Assembly (NCBI GenBank): GCA_021803085.1
Contig: JAJZMD010000246.1
Location: forward strand, 1-43,816
Origin: Actinomycetes bacterium
Lineage (GTDB): Bacteria; Actinomycetota; Acidimicrobiia; Acidimicrobiales; RAAP-2
Direction: 5' to 3'
DNA length: 43,816 bases
Positions 16,084 through 25,683 of this stretch are shown here, one piece after another (positions within the stretch are counted from its first letter, which is position 1; each line of letters starts with the position of its first letter). Made by a program: the position numbers and the translations under genes. The notes below the pieces were generated by a model, which did no database searches, was not told where the DNA came from, and was given only the letters and a program-made list of their open reading frames with translations.

Positions 16084-18477
16084 GTGCAGACGGTCGCCGG
16101 GGGGTCGAGGCATCCCCGGGCCGCGTCGCGGGCCGCGGGAGCGCTGAGCCGCGCGGCCTCGGCGAGCTGGCTCGGACCCGTCGCGCTCGTCGTCGCCGTC
16201 GTCGTCGTGGCGAACCTGCTGTTCCTCCTCGGCGTCTTCGACCCGAACCCGCTCTACTGGACGAGCGGCCTCGGCATCATCCACACCGCAGGGGTCGTCG
16301 GCGGTCAGTCGACGATCGACCCGAACAGCGGAACGACCGCGCAGTCGCTCGGGCACCTCGCCATGCTCGACCTGGTCCACGGGAAGCTTCCGTGGTGGAA
16401 CCCCTACGAGGGGCTCGGCGCGCCGCTGGCCGGCGAGATGCAGTCCGCCGCGTTCTTCCCGCCCAACCTCTTCCTGGTGCTCTTCGGCGGTCAGCTGCCG
16501 TTCCACATGCTGCTCGAGGCGGCGTCCGGCGCGGCGGCCTACGGCGTGATCGTGCGCCTGGACGTCTCGCGGTGGATCGCAGCAGGCGCAGGCTGCGCCT
16601 TCGCGCTGGACGGCGCCTTCGCGTGGTTCCGGCACGCTGCCGTCAACCCGATCGCGCTCCTGCCGCTCCTCGTCTTCGCGGCCGAGCAGGCACGCGTGGC
16701 CGCGACCGAGCAGAAGGCAGGGCGCTGGTGGCTCGTGGCCCTCGCGCTGGCGCTCTCGGTGTACGCGGGCTTTCCCGAGGTCGCCTACCTCGACGGCATC
16801 TTCGCGCTCGTGTGGGCGCTCGTCCGCTGCGTGGGGCTGACCCGTGCACAGATCCTCGCCTACCTGCGGAAGCTCGCCGCCGGCGCAGTCGCGGGCGTCG
16901 CGCTCGCCGCGCCGCTCGTCATCGCGTTCGTCGACTACCTGCCCTCCGCCTACCTCGGCAGGCACGGGATCGGGTTCGACGCCGTCGCGTTGGACCGTCC
17001 CTCCGCGGCGGCCCTGTTCTTCCCCTACGTCTTCGGACCGATCTTCGGCTACACCGCGAACGACCCGACGGGTCTGCTGCGGGACTTCTGGGCCAACGTC
17101 GGCGGCTACCTCACGACGACCCTCCTGCTCCTCGGCCTCGTCGCCCTCTACGATCGACGTCTCCGCCCGCTGCGCGTCGCGCTCGCCGCGTGGATCGTCC
17201 TCGCGCTGGGCCGCATCTACGACATCGGCCCGCTCCACCGGCTCTTCGACCTGCTGCCGCTCATGAACCAGGTCGCCGCATATCGCTATCTCCCGCCCTC
17301 CGTCGCGCTCGCCGCGGTCGTGCTCGCGGCGCTCGCCGTCGACGACCTCCGGCGCAAGGCGGTGCCGAGGTGGTACGTGCTGGCATCGCTGACCGCCGCC
17401 GTCGCCGTCGCGCTGGTCCTGCTCGACATGGGCCGCGGGCTCGCCAACGAGCTCAGCTCGACCAGTGCCAGCCATTTCGCCGTGGCGTCGGTGGTGTGGG
17501 GGTTCGGCGTCATGCTCCTGGTGGCGGTCGCGGCCGTCGCGCTCCGAGGCCGCCTGCGCACCGGCGTGATCGTGGGTCTGATCGTCGTCGACGCGCTCGT
17601 GATGTTCGTCGGCCCCGAGTTCTCCGCGCCGCGCAGCGCACGCGTGGACATGGGTCTCGTCGACGCAGTCCGCGCGCGCACCGGGCTGGGCCGCTTCTAC
17701 ACGCTCGGTCCCTTCACGCCGAATTACGGGAGCTACTTCGGCATCGGGGAAGTGGACGTGAACGACCTCCCCATGCCGAAGAGCTACACGTCCTACATCA
17801 CGAGCCGTCTCGACACGAACGTGCTCCCGAACATCTTCACCGGCGACACGCTCCTGCGTTCGACAGGACCCACCCCTCTGCAGGAGCTCGTCAAGAATTT
17901 CGCCGCCTACGAGCAGATCGACGTCCGCGCCATCGTGGCGTCGCCAGGCAGGATCCCCGCGGCGACGAGCCGGTCACTCGGCCTGAAACTCGTCTACGCG
18001 GACGCCAACGCCGACGTGTACGTGACGCCCCATCCCTCTCACTACTTCTCGGTGATCTCCGGGGCGGCACCGTCCGCATCGGGCCCGGCCCCCTGCAGCC
18101 TGTCGCACGAGAGCCTCGACCGGGTCGTGGCAGACTGCCGCCGCCCCGCCGAGCTGTTGCGACGGGAGCTCTCGATGAAGGGATGGACGGCGACCGTGGG
18201 GAGCCGCCAGGCGCCCGTGCGGACGCGCGACCACCTCTTCCAGGAGGTCGCGCTGCCTGCCGGCCCGAGCGTCGTCACGTTCTCGTTCACGCCGCCTCAC
18301 GAAGACGGCGGGCTCGCGGCCTTCCTCGCCGGCGTCGCAGCGATCGTCGCAGGTTGGGCGCTGGCGCTGCGACAGCGCCGGCGGCGCAAGGGACGATCCC
18401 CGGACTCGGCGGCGGGACCGGCGCCGCCACCGGCGCCGGTGGCGGCGCACGAGGCGGAGCCGCTGTCAGCGCGCTGA
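16084..18477 (+). CDS. YfhO-like polytopic membrane glycosyltransferase-type protein
   Basis: 797-aa integral membrane protein with one hydrophobic segment near the N-terminus (~32-51), many more through residue ~515, an extracytoplasmic domain (~520-735) and a last membrane helix near 745-765 before a basic and Pro/Ala-rich tail. The segment WWNPYEGLGAPLAGEMQSA soon after the first loop is typical of YfhO/GT-C-like proteins. Those use lipid-linked sugars to glycosylate teichoic acids or other envelope polymers outside the membrane. Its position divergent from the methyltransferase-GT2 gene suggests work on the same glycan. The last 12 nt overlap the opposing ppx/gppA gene (18466-18477). Confidence 0.8.
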   Translation: MQTVAGGSRHPRAASRAAGALSRAASASWLGPVALVVAVVVVANLLFLLGVFDPNPLYWTSGLGIIHTAGVVGGQSTIDPNSGTTAQSLGHLAMLDLVHGKLPWWNPYEGLGAPLAGEMQSAAFFPPNLFLVLFGGQLPFHMLLEAASGAAAYGVIVRLDVSRWIAAGAGCAFALDGAFAWFRHAAVNPIALLPLLVFAAEQARVAATEQKAGRWWLVALALALSVYAGFPEVAYLDGIFALVWALVRCVGLTRAQILAYLRKLAAGAVAGVALAAPLVIAFVDYLPSAYLGRHGIGFDAVALDRPSAAALFFPYVFGPIFGYTANDPTGLLRDFWANVGGYLTTTLLLLGLVALYDRRLRPLRVALAAWIVLALGRIYDIGPLHRLFDLLPLMNQVAAYRYLPPSVALAAVVLAALAVDDLRRKAVPRWYVLASLTAAVAVALVLLDMGRGLANELSSTSASHFAVASVVWGFGVMLLVAVAAVALRGRLRTGVIVGLIVVDALVMFVGPEFSAPRSARVDMGLVDAVRARTGLGRFYTLGPFTPNYGSYFGIGEVDVNDLPMPKSYTSYITSRLDTNVLPNIFTGDTLLRSTGPTPLQELVKNFAAYEQIDVRAIVASPGRIPAATSRSLGLKLVYADANADVYVTPHPSHYFSVISGAAPSASGPAPCSLSHESLDRVVADCRRPAELLRRELSMKGWTATVGSRQAPVRTRDHLFQEVALPAGPSVVTFSFTPPHEDGGLAAFLAGVAAIVAGWALALRQRRRRKGRSPDSAAGPAPPPAPVAAHEAEPLSAR

Positions 18478-19428
18478 CCCCGGAGCGCCGAGCAGGCTGG
18501 CAGCCAGGCCGTCGAGGATGTCGGTCTCCGACACCAGGCACCGGGAGAACCCGAACCGCCGCATCACCTCTCGGAGCACCAGGACACCGGCGGCGATGAC
18601 GTCCTCCCTGCCTTCCGCCATCCCCGGACGTCGCGCCCGTGACGACGACGGCTCTGCGATCAGGGTCGCGCACCAGCGCTCCACTCCGGCGAGCTCGAGC
18701 ACGGAGTGGTGGACCCTGTCCCAGTCGTACTCGTGAAGCCCCTGGTCGAGCATCGACAGCGTCGAGACGGTGCCCGCGAGGCCGACGAGGCAGGCCGCGA
18801 GCCCGCCGCCTTCGAGGGCGGGGAGCGTGCGCGCCGCACGGTCGAGCTCGGCGGCGACGAGCTCGTCGCACGCCGCCAGCTCCGCTGGCAACGGAGGATC
18901 GTGGTGGAAGAACCGCTCGGTCAGACGGACGCAGCCGACGTCGAGCGACACCACGCCGATCGCGCGCCCGGTGCCGGCGATGAGCTCGGTCGACCCTCCC
19001 CCGATGTCCACCACGACGCGGACCCCGTCGCTCGGGGGAAGGTCCGAGGTCGCGCCTGCGAACGCGAGGCGCCCCTCCTCCTCCCCGCTCAGGAGCTCGG
19101 CCGGGACGCCGATGACGTGGCTGGCGGCATCGAGGTACTCCGCCCCGTTGGCCGCGTCGCGCACCGCGGACGTGGCCGCCATCCGGACCGCCCGCACCCC
19201 GTGGCGGTCGAGCACCCCTCGGTACTCCTGGAGGACGGCGAGGGTGCGGGCGATCGCGGCGGCATCGAGGACGCCGGCCGCGTCCACCCCCTGGCCCAGC
19301 CGCGTGATCCGCATCAGCCGGACGAGCTGGCGGCCGTCGCCGAGGACGAGGAGGCGCGTCGAGTTCGTGCCGCAGTCGACCGCCGCGACGGGCCCGGCGC
19401 CGGTCGCAGGCGCACCCGGGACGCTCAC
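18466..19428 (-). CDS. Ppx/GppA family exopolyphosphatase
   Basis: 320-aa member of the ASKHA phosphatase family that hydrolyses polyphosphate or pppGpp, corresponding in position to Rv1026 at the end of the eno-ftsB-DUF501 block. The phosphate-1 loop is AVDCGTNSTRLLVL (~16-29), the second loop VVDIGGGSTELI (~138-149), and EEEGRLAFAGA follows the usual catalytic region. GTG 19428 gives the expected N-terminus, 43 nt after the upstream stop. A longer reading from 19524 would overlap the glycosyltransferase gene. At ~320 aa it is the short single-module form lacking the C-terminal HD domain of E. coli Ppx. Confidence 0.88.
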   Translation of the reverse strand: MSVPGAPATGAGPVAAVDCGTNSTRLLVLGDGRQLVRLMRITRLGQGVDAAGVLDAAAIARTLAVLQEYRGVLDRHGVRAVRMAATSAVRDAANGAEYLDAASHVIGVPAELLSGEEEGRLAFAGATSDLPPSDGVRVVVDIGGGSTELIAGTGRAIGVVSLDVGCVRLTERFFHHDPPLPAELAACDELVAAELDRAARTLPALEGGGLAACLVGLAGTVSTLSMLDQGLHEYDWDRVHHSVLELAGVERWCATLIAEPSSSRARRPGMAEGREDVIAAGVLVLREVMRRFGFSRCLVSETDILDGLAASLLGAPGSAR

Positions 19429-19471
19429 GACCGGGCCGTCCGGGCGCTCTCCGACGGCGCGCCGGAGACGC

Positions 19472-20845
19472 TCACAACCGGGTGAAGCGGAACTTGACGA
19501 GCGCGCGCAACGCGCTGAAACCATCTCGCCACGTGATCTTCTTCCCCTCTTCGGGCTCCCGGCCTGCGTAGCTGATCGGCACTTCGTAGATGCGGTAGCC
19601 GCGACGCAGGACCTTGGCGGTGATCTCGGGCTCGAACTCGAATCGGTCGGACTCGATCGTCATGCCGTCGATCACGCGCCGGTCGAAGGCCTTGTAGCAC
19701 GTCTCCATGTCCGAGAGCGTCGTCGCGTAGAGGAGGTTGGTCACGAGCGAGAGGAAGCGGTTCCCGATCCAATGGAGGAGGAGCATGTTCTTCCGGCCGC
19801 CGGTGAACCGGCTGCCGTAGACGACGTGCGCCTTGTGCTTCAAGATCGGATCGAGCAGCTGCGACCAGTCGTCGGGGTCGTACTCGAGGTCCGCGTCCTG
19901 GACGATCACGAGGTCGCCGGTCGCACGCTCGAGCGCCGTGCGCACTGCCGCGCCCTTTCCGCGGTTGCGCTCGTGCCTGACCACACGCACGGTGGAGTCC
20001 GCGACGGCGGCGAGCACCTGGTCGGTGCCATCGGTCGACCCGTCGTCGACGACCACGACGTCCACGACGAGCGGCACGTCCGCGGCACGCACCCGGCGGA
20101 TGATCTCGGCGACGGTCGCCCGCTCGTTGTACACCGGGACGATCACGGAGAGCGTGCGGTAGTCCTTGCGCTCGAGCAGCCTGTCGGCCGCGTGCGAGCC
20201 GCCTCGGACGGACGGCGGCGCGCGCCGGCTCCCGGGATCCTGCGCTCCCGAGGAGCCGGTCGCTGCCCCGGCTCGACGCGACCGGACCTCCTCGGGCTGA
20301 TCTGGCAGCTCGCGGCTCGTGCCCAGCCGCTCTGCCACCCAGGCACCGACCGGGTCGTCTCCCCCAGCCAGCCACCAGGCGAGGTGGGCGTGCAGGCACT
20401 TCACCCCGGCTCGCGCGCCCCCCACGCCCCCGGTCGGCCGGGGTCCCCGTCGGCCCGCAGGGATGAGCGCGTCCCGCTCCGCCGCGTAGCGCTCGTGCGC
20501 CCGCGCGAGCTCCGCCGGGTCGACCGCCGCCTCGGCCGCGCGCACCCCTCCCTCCGATTCGAGCCTCGAGACGGCCGAGCGGAGCTCGGGGTCCACGAGC
20601 CAGAAACGAGTCGGCATCGGCGTCCCGTCGTGGAGCAACGGCGCGTTCTCGATGACCGACGGGACCCGGTCGCGGCGGCGCCTCACGACCGCGAGGTCGC
20701 CGCGGGGCGCATGGCCGAGGAGCGCGGTCACCATCGCGAGGTCGTCGCGGCGCTGCTCCTCCGCTCCGGGCACCGCGACCCGCGCGCCGCGCGACGAACG
20801 GTCTTGCGCGGCCGCGCCGAGGCGCGGCTCGGGCGGCTCGCTCAT
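19472..20845 (-). CDS. DUF501-GT2 (dolichol-phosphate mannose synthase-like) fusion protein
   Basis: One uninterrupted 457-codon frame joins two proteins. Residues ~30-175 are DUF501 (RVPSVIENAPLLHDGTPMPT, FWLVDP, VSRLESEGGV, GVKCLHAHLAWWLAGGDDPVG), equivalent to Rv1025 next to eno and ftsB. After a polar linker (~176-228), residues ~230-457 are a GT2 polyprenyl-phosphate glycosyltransferase: LSVIVPVYNE, VVDDGSTDGT, NRGKGAAVRTALE, QDADLEYDP at 316-324, then YGSRFTGG. Such enzymes charge a lipid carrier with a sugar at the membrane. ATG 20845 overlaps the FtsB-like stop (ATGA). DUF501 has no firm function. A separate internal start for the glycosyltransferase cannot be excluded, but no clear ribosome-binding site was seen. 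Confidence 0.82.
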   Translation of the reverse strand: MSEPPEPRLGAAAQDRSSRGARVAVPGAEEQRRDDLAMVTALLGHAPRGDLAVVRRRRDRVPSVIENAPLLHDGTPMPTRFWLVDPELRSAVSRLESEGGVRAAEAAVDPAELARAHERYAAERDALIPAGRRGPRPTGGVGGARAGVKCLHAHLAWWLAGGDDPVGAWVAERLGTSRELPDQPEEVRSRRAGAATGSSGAQDPGSRRAPPSVRGGSHAADRLLERKDYRTLSVIVPVYNERATVAEIIRRVRAADVPLVVDVVVVDDGSTDGTDQVLAAVADSTVRVVRHERNRGKGAAVRTALERATGDLVIVQDADLEYDPDDWSQLLDPILKHKAHVVYGSRFTGGRKNMLLLHWIGNRFLSLVTNLLYATTLSDMETCYKAFDRRVIDGMTIESDRFEFEPEITAKVLRRGYRIYEVPISYAGREPEEGKKITWRDGFSALRALVKFRFTRL

Positions 20846-21519
20846 CGCCAGAACTCGAGGGTCCGGAGGATCCGCGTGAAGAAGCCCCCCGTCGTGGTCA
20901 CGACGTGGGTCGGTCCCGACGACCGGGAAGCGCCGGGCGACCCGCCCGCGCGGCTCTGGGTCCGAGAGGAGCCACGACCGCTCCCTGCCGGGCCTGTCTG
21001 TGCGAGCGTCCCGTCGGAGCCGGTCGTGCCGCTGGGCGGGAGCACCTGGTACGCCTGGTCCCCGGGCGGCACGAGACCGAGCTGGTCCTGGGCGATCCGG
21101 CCGAGGGCCGACAGTGTGCGCAGCTGTCTCTCGTGGCGCCCGAGCGCCGCGTTCTCGCCGTCGAGCCGGCTCAGCTGCGCGGAGGCGGCGGCGAGCTGCT
21201 CGCGCTGGTGGAGGAGGGCGGACACCGGGAACCACGCCCCGACGATCACCGCCGAGACGAGCACCGCGAGGGCGAGGGAGAGACGGTTGCGGCGCACCCG
21301 CGCGGCGTTCCGGCGCTCCGTACGCGACCTCGCCGGTCGCCCGGCCGGCGCGCGCGGAGCGGTCGGGGACACCGTGGCGCGTGAGGGGGTGCGAGCAGCT
21401 CTTCGGGACGGTCCCCGAGCCCGGCGGCGCGTCGGCGAGCCGGAGCCGGGGGTCGCAGGAGCCCTGCGGCGCGTCAACGAGCCGGAGCCGGGGGTCGCAG
21501 GAGCCCGGCGGCGCGTCAA
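20842..21519 (-). CDS. FtsB/DivIC-like septum formation initiator
   Basis: Bitopic membrane protein of the divisome, corresponding to Rv1024 between eno and DUF501. It has a long basic, Pro/Arg/Ala-rich cytoplasmic N-terminus, one membrane helix (LSLALAVLVSAVIVGAWFPV) and an external coiled coil (LLHQREQLAAASAQLSRLDG and on) ending in the family region LGRIAQDQLGLVPPGDQAYQVL. A Ser/Gly/Thr tail ends with TTTGGFFTRILRTLEFWR. The start is uncertain. TTG 21519 lies 4 nt after the eno stop and is duplicated at 21477 by a 42-bp repeat; GTG 21372 would give a shorter, more usual protein. The stop overlaps the DUF501-GT2 start as ATGA. Confidence 0.75.
   Translation of the reverse strand: MTRRRAPATPGSGSLTRRRAPATPGSGSPTRRRARGPSRRAARTPSRATVSPTAPRAPAGRPARSRTERRNAARVRRNRLSLALAVLVSAVIVGAWFPVSALLHQREQLAAASAQLSRLDGENAALGRHERQLRTLSALGRIAQDQLGLVPPGDQAYQVLPPSGTTGSDGTLAQTGPAGSGRGSSRTQSRAGGSPGASRSSGPTHVVTTTGGFFTRILRTLEFWR
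21410..21519 (-). repeat. 42-bp tandem repeat in the FtsB-like N-terminus
   Basis: Two nearly identical 42-bp units (21519-21478 and 21477-21436) and a partial third encode a 14-residue repeat beginning LTRRRAPATPGSGS. Both full units begin with TTG, so the candidate start codon itself is duplicated. Confidence 0.85.
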
Positions 21520-21523
21520 CGAG

Positions 21524-22822
<1,299 letters not shown>

Positions 22823-22862
22823 TCAGCTCCCTGGCGCAGTCACAGCCGTTCGGCGGCACTCC

Positions 22863-22868
22863 ACGCTA
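22863..22868 (-). promoter_or_regulatory. -10 box TAGCGT upstream of eno
   Basis: TAGCGT lies 43 nt before ATG 22819 in the 124-bp gap behind mazG. Combined with the AGGGAG ribosome-binding site it predicts a leadered eno transcript. The rest of the gap holds nothing recognisable. Confidence 0.4.
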
Positions 22869-22943
22869 CCGGATCGCCTCAGCAGCATCGGGTCTTCCGT
22901 GCCGGCTCCGCGTCCGGCAACGCTGCGGCGCGCTCGAACGGGA

Positions 22944-24548
22944 TCAGCCTGGAGGAGGCGTCCGGTCTTCGCTCGCTCGCCGCCGCTCGATCCGGCTCTC
23001 CTTGCCCAGCTGCTCGGCGCGGCGCTCCGCCTCGCGAAGACGGGCAGCGAACCTTCCCGCCTCCGCGCGCAGCGCGTCTTCGGGCTCGACGCCTGCACGT
23101 CTCACGAGGTCCGAGACCGCCCACAGCAGCGCGCCCGCGACGTCGGCGGGCGGGCTCTCCGGCTCCTGGGTCCGGCGCGCCGACGCGTCGGCGACGGGCG
23201 CCGTCTCGGCGCCGACCCCGGCCAGCGCGTCCAGCAGCGCCCCTGCGTCGGCCCGGAGCGTGCCCGGCTCCGCCAGCGACGCTCCTGGCACTGCGCCGGA
23301 CTTGCGCTGCAGCTTCACTGCGAGCGCCAACGACGGCAACGCAGCGGGGATGCCGTCGGTCACGCTCGCGCGCCCCTTCTCCTTCTTCTTGATCTCCTCC
23401 CAGTTCGCCACCACGGTCACCGCGTCGTGGGCCGCGACGTCGCCGAAGACGTGGGGGTGGCGCGAGACGAGCTTGTCGTGGAGGGACCTCGCCACGTCTG
23501 CGACGGTGAAGCTCCCCTCTTCGGCGGCCAGGCGCGAGTGGATGAAGACCTGGAACAAGAGATCGCCGAGCTCCTCTTCGAGGTGGAGCGCCGCACGCTG
23601 CCCGGCGTCGCCGTCCCGGCCCGCTCCGTCGTCGTGGCGCGCCCGCTCGAGGGCGTCGATCGCCTCCAGGACCTCGTAGGCCTCCTCCAAGAGGTGCCGC
23701 TCGAGCGACGTGTGGGTCTGCTGGCGGTCCCAGGGGCAATCGTGCCGGAGGCGCCGCACCAGCTCGTCCAGGGCGGCCAGCTCGCCGGCCACCCGCGCGG
23801 CCAGCTCGGGCACCCACAAGGTGGTCAGGTGGTCGGGCACGATGGCGCGATCGAGCTCGTGCCAGGGGACGACGACGACCACCTCGTCGTCGAGGCCGAG
23901 ATGATGGAGGACGGTCACCGCCACGTCCTCCGACGCCTCCACGTCGCCGATCGCGAGCTTCACCTCGGAGAGCACCGTCTGGGACCAACACTGGGCGACG
24001 AGCAGCGGGCCGCGCTCTCCAGCGGCCTCCACGGCGAAGCGGGTGCCGTCGACCAGCCGGACACCCGCAGCCAGGGGGTCCACGCCGAGGCGCGCCCAGG
24101 CGAGGTCGAGGAAGGACATGGCGGGGACGAGGGTGACGTCGATCCTCGGGTCCGAGCGCAAGAGCTCGACGGTGCGCTCGCCGACCATCGGCGAGCCCGG
24201 GACGGCGTAGACGACCTGGCCGCCGCCGGCCGACACCGCCTGCGCCGCGGCCACCAGGTCCTCCACGATGCGCTCGTAGACCTCGTCGAACGTCTCTGCC
24301 TCGTCGTAGTGGTGGTCGAACGCGGCGACGGCGGCGGCGGACGGCCCCGAGGCGGAGGTGGGCTTCGCGGATCGACCCGAGGCGGGAGGGACGGACGAGC
24401 CCGGCCCGAACAAGGCCGAGGCCGCCGGATGGCGCGAGGTGCGCAGGAACGCCATCGTCGCGGAGCACAACAGCTCGCGGGTCGTGGACGGGATCAGGTC
24501 CTCGCCGGCGGGGCCCAGGCCGACGACGGTGACGTGCGGCCGAGCCAC
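22944..24548 (-). CDS. mazG: nucleoside triphosphate pyrophosphohydrolase MazG with tetrapyrrole-methylase-like N-terminus
   Basis: 534-aa YabN-type fusion. Residues ~5-245 resemble a tetrapyrrole (SAM) methylase fold (HVTVVGLGPAGEDL, VYAVPGSPMVGERTVELL). Residues ~280-420 are the MazG domain, which hydrolyses non-canonical NTPs to NMP and pyrophosphate: CPWDRQQTHTSLERHLLEEA, EELGDLLFQVFIHSRLA, and NWEEIKKKEKG. A second, degenerate MazG-like helical repeat follows near 465-515. It sits between mfd/surA-like and eno, the position of Rv1021. The start is GTG 24548, 25 nt after the surA-like stop. No Shine-Dalgarno is obvious. Whether the methylase half is active is unknown for this family. Confidence 0.93.
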   Translation of the reverse strand: MARPHVTVVGLGPAGEDLIPSTTRELLCSATMAFLRTSRHPAASALFGPGSSVPPASGRSAKPTSASGPSAAAVAAFDHHYDEAETFDEVYERIVEDLVAAAQAVSAGGGQVVYAVPGSPMVGERTVELLRSDPRIDVTLVPAMSFLDLAWARLGVDPLAAGVRLVDGTRFAVEAAGERGPLLVAQCWSQTVLSEVKLAIGDVEASEDVAVTVLHHLGLDDEVVVVVPWHELDRAIVPDHLTTLWVPELAARVAGELAALDELVRRLRHDCPWDRQQTHTSLERHLLEEAYEVLEAIDALERARHDDGAGRDGDAGQRAALHLEEELGDLLFQVFIHSRLAAEEGSFTVADVARSLHDKLVSRHPHVFGDVAAHDAVTVVANWEEIKKKEKGRASVTDGIPAALPSLALAVKLQRKSGAVPGASLAEPGTLRADAGALLDALAGVGAETAPVADASARRTQEPESPPADVAGALLWAVSDLVRRAGVEPEDALRAEAGRFAARLREAERRAEQLGKESRIERRRASEDRTPPPG

Positions 24549-24573
24549 CCGAGCCCCACCTACCTCGCGGCGC

Positions 24574-25683
24574 TCACGAACTGGCTGCTGTCAAGGTGGG
24601 GCGGTTGGCCGACGGCGAGAGCTCGGCGCCGGGAGGCGGCGAGGGCGCCGGCAGGACGAGTGCGAGGCTGTGCGCAGACGCGCCGCCGTAGCGCGGGTCC
24701 ACACCGACGCTGGTCGACCGCAGCGCCGCGACCAGCACCGCGTCGGCGCGCCCTTGGCCGGCGCGCAGGATGGCTGTCACGACTGTGAGCCGGGCGGTGC
24801 GGAGCGAGACCGCCGACCTGCTCGCGAGCTTCACCACCCAGTAGACGCCGGCGCCGGGAACGACGGGCGTCACCGCGCCGACGGCGAGCTTGCCGACCGC
24901 TGTGCCGAGGAACGTCCCTTGCAGGTACCCGCAGCCGGCGACGCCCCCGTTGGCCGCCGACGTCCGTGTGAGCGAGGCCACCTGTGCCTCGTGGGCGAAG
25001 CTCACGCCCCTGGCGAGCGCGGCCTCGACCTGGGCTGCGGCGGAAGGGGTCTGGACCACCACGACGTCCACGCAGTCCTTGTCGAACAGCACACGGTGCC
25101 GCGCGAAGTAGGTGGCGATGGCCCCGGCCGAGAGCCCCGACCCAGCGGCGCGTGCATCGAGCAGGGCCTGGGCGGCTTCGGCACGCACCTGCTCGGATCG
25201 GAACCAAGGGGGAAGGGAGGAGAGCACGGCCTGGCCGCTGCCGCTGCAGCTGGGCGAGGGCAGGCCGGAGTCGCGCGCGTAGGTGTCCAGGACGTCGGTG
25301 ATGCGACGCGAGAGCACGCCCCGGGCGGTCGCGAGGTCCGAGGGGGTGACGCGCAGGCCGTCGCGGGTGATCAGCGCAGAGATGACCGTGTCGGTGACCA
25401 TCGACGCGAGCCAGTTGTCGACGAACGCCGCGTCGTAGATGCCGCCCTTGGCGCTCGCGGTGCCCGCACCGAGCACCGGGAGCTTCGAGTTGGTCGAGAG
25501 CTGGCGCTCCTCCGAGAGGAAGCACACGTAGTCGGCGCTGCCGGCGATCGCCGAGAGGTCCGAGTCGAGGGCCTGTCGGCTGATCGACGTCTGGCCCACG
25601 GTCGCAGCGCTGGAGGGGAGGTAGGCGCCCGCGAGGGCGACGGCGGCCGCGACGGCCGCGAGCAGGAGGACGAGCCGCTTCAT
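24574..25683 (-). CDS. SurA-like parvulin-type peptidyl-prolyl isomerase / periplasmic chaperone
   Basis: 369-aa exported protein. Residues 1-27 are a signal peptide (MKRLVLLLAAVAAAVALAGA). A SurA-N-like helical region (~35-215) is followed by a PPIC/parvulin-like domain (~225-325) with ALARGVSFAHEAQVASLTRT, AANGGVAGCGYLQGTFLGTA and VVPGAGVYWVVKL, matching the GG.G and PV...G.H pattern of the family. The tail is Pro/Ser-rich. It presumably assists folding of exported proteins. ATG 25683 overlaps the mfd stop (ATGA, 25680-25683). Four dispersed Cys residues (YVCF, PSCSG, KDCVD, AGCGYL) could form disulfides after export. M. tuberculosis has lpqU, not this gene, in the nearby position. Confidence 0.78.
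   Translation of the reverse strand: MKRLVLLLAAVAAAVALAGAYLPSSAATVGQTSISRQALDSDLSAIAGSADYVCFLSEERQLSTNSKLPVLGAGTASAKGGIYDAAFVDNWLASMVTDTVISALITRDGLRVTPSDLATARGVLSRRITDVLDTYARDSGLPSPSCSGSGQAVLSSLPPWFRSEQVRAEAAQALLDARAAGSGLSAGAIATYFARHRVLFDKDCVDVVVVQTPSAAAQVEAALARGVSFAHEAQVASLTRTSAANGGVAGCGYLQGTFLGTAVGKLAVGAVTPVVPGAGVYWVVKLASRSAVSLRTARLTVVTAILRAGQGRADAVLVAALRSTSVGVDPRYGGASAHSLALVLPAPSPPPGAELSPSANRPTLTAASS

Noticed and set aside
4561-18477. Defence island or mobile element around the SNF2-SWIM and glycan genes
   Set aside because: There is no integrase, transposase, restriction or nuclease partner, no terminal repeats, and composition is uniform with the housekeeping genes.
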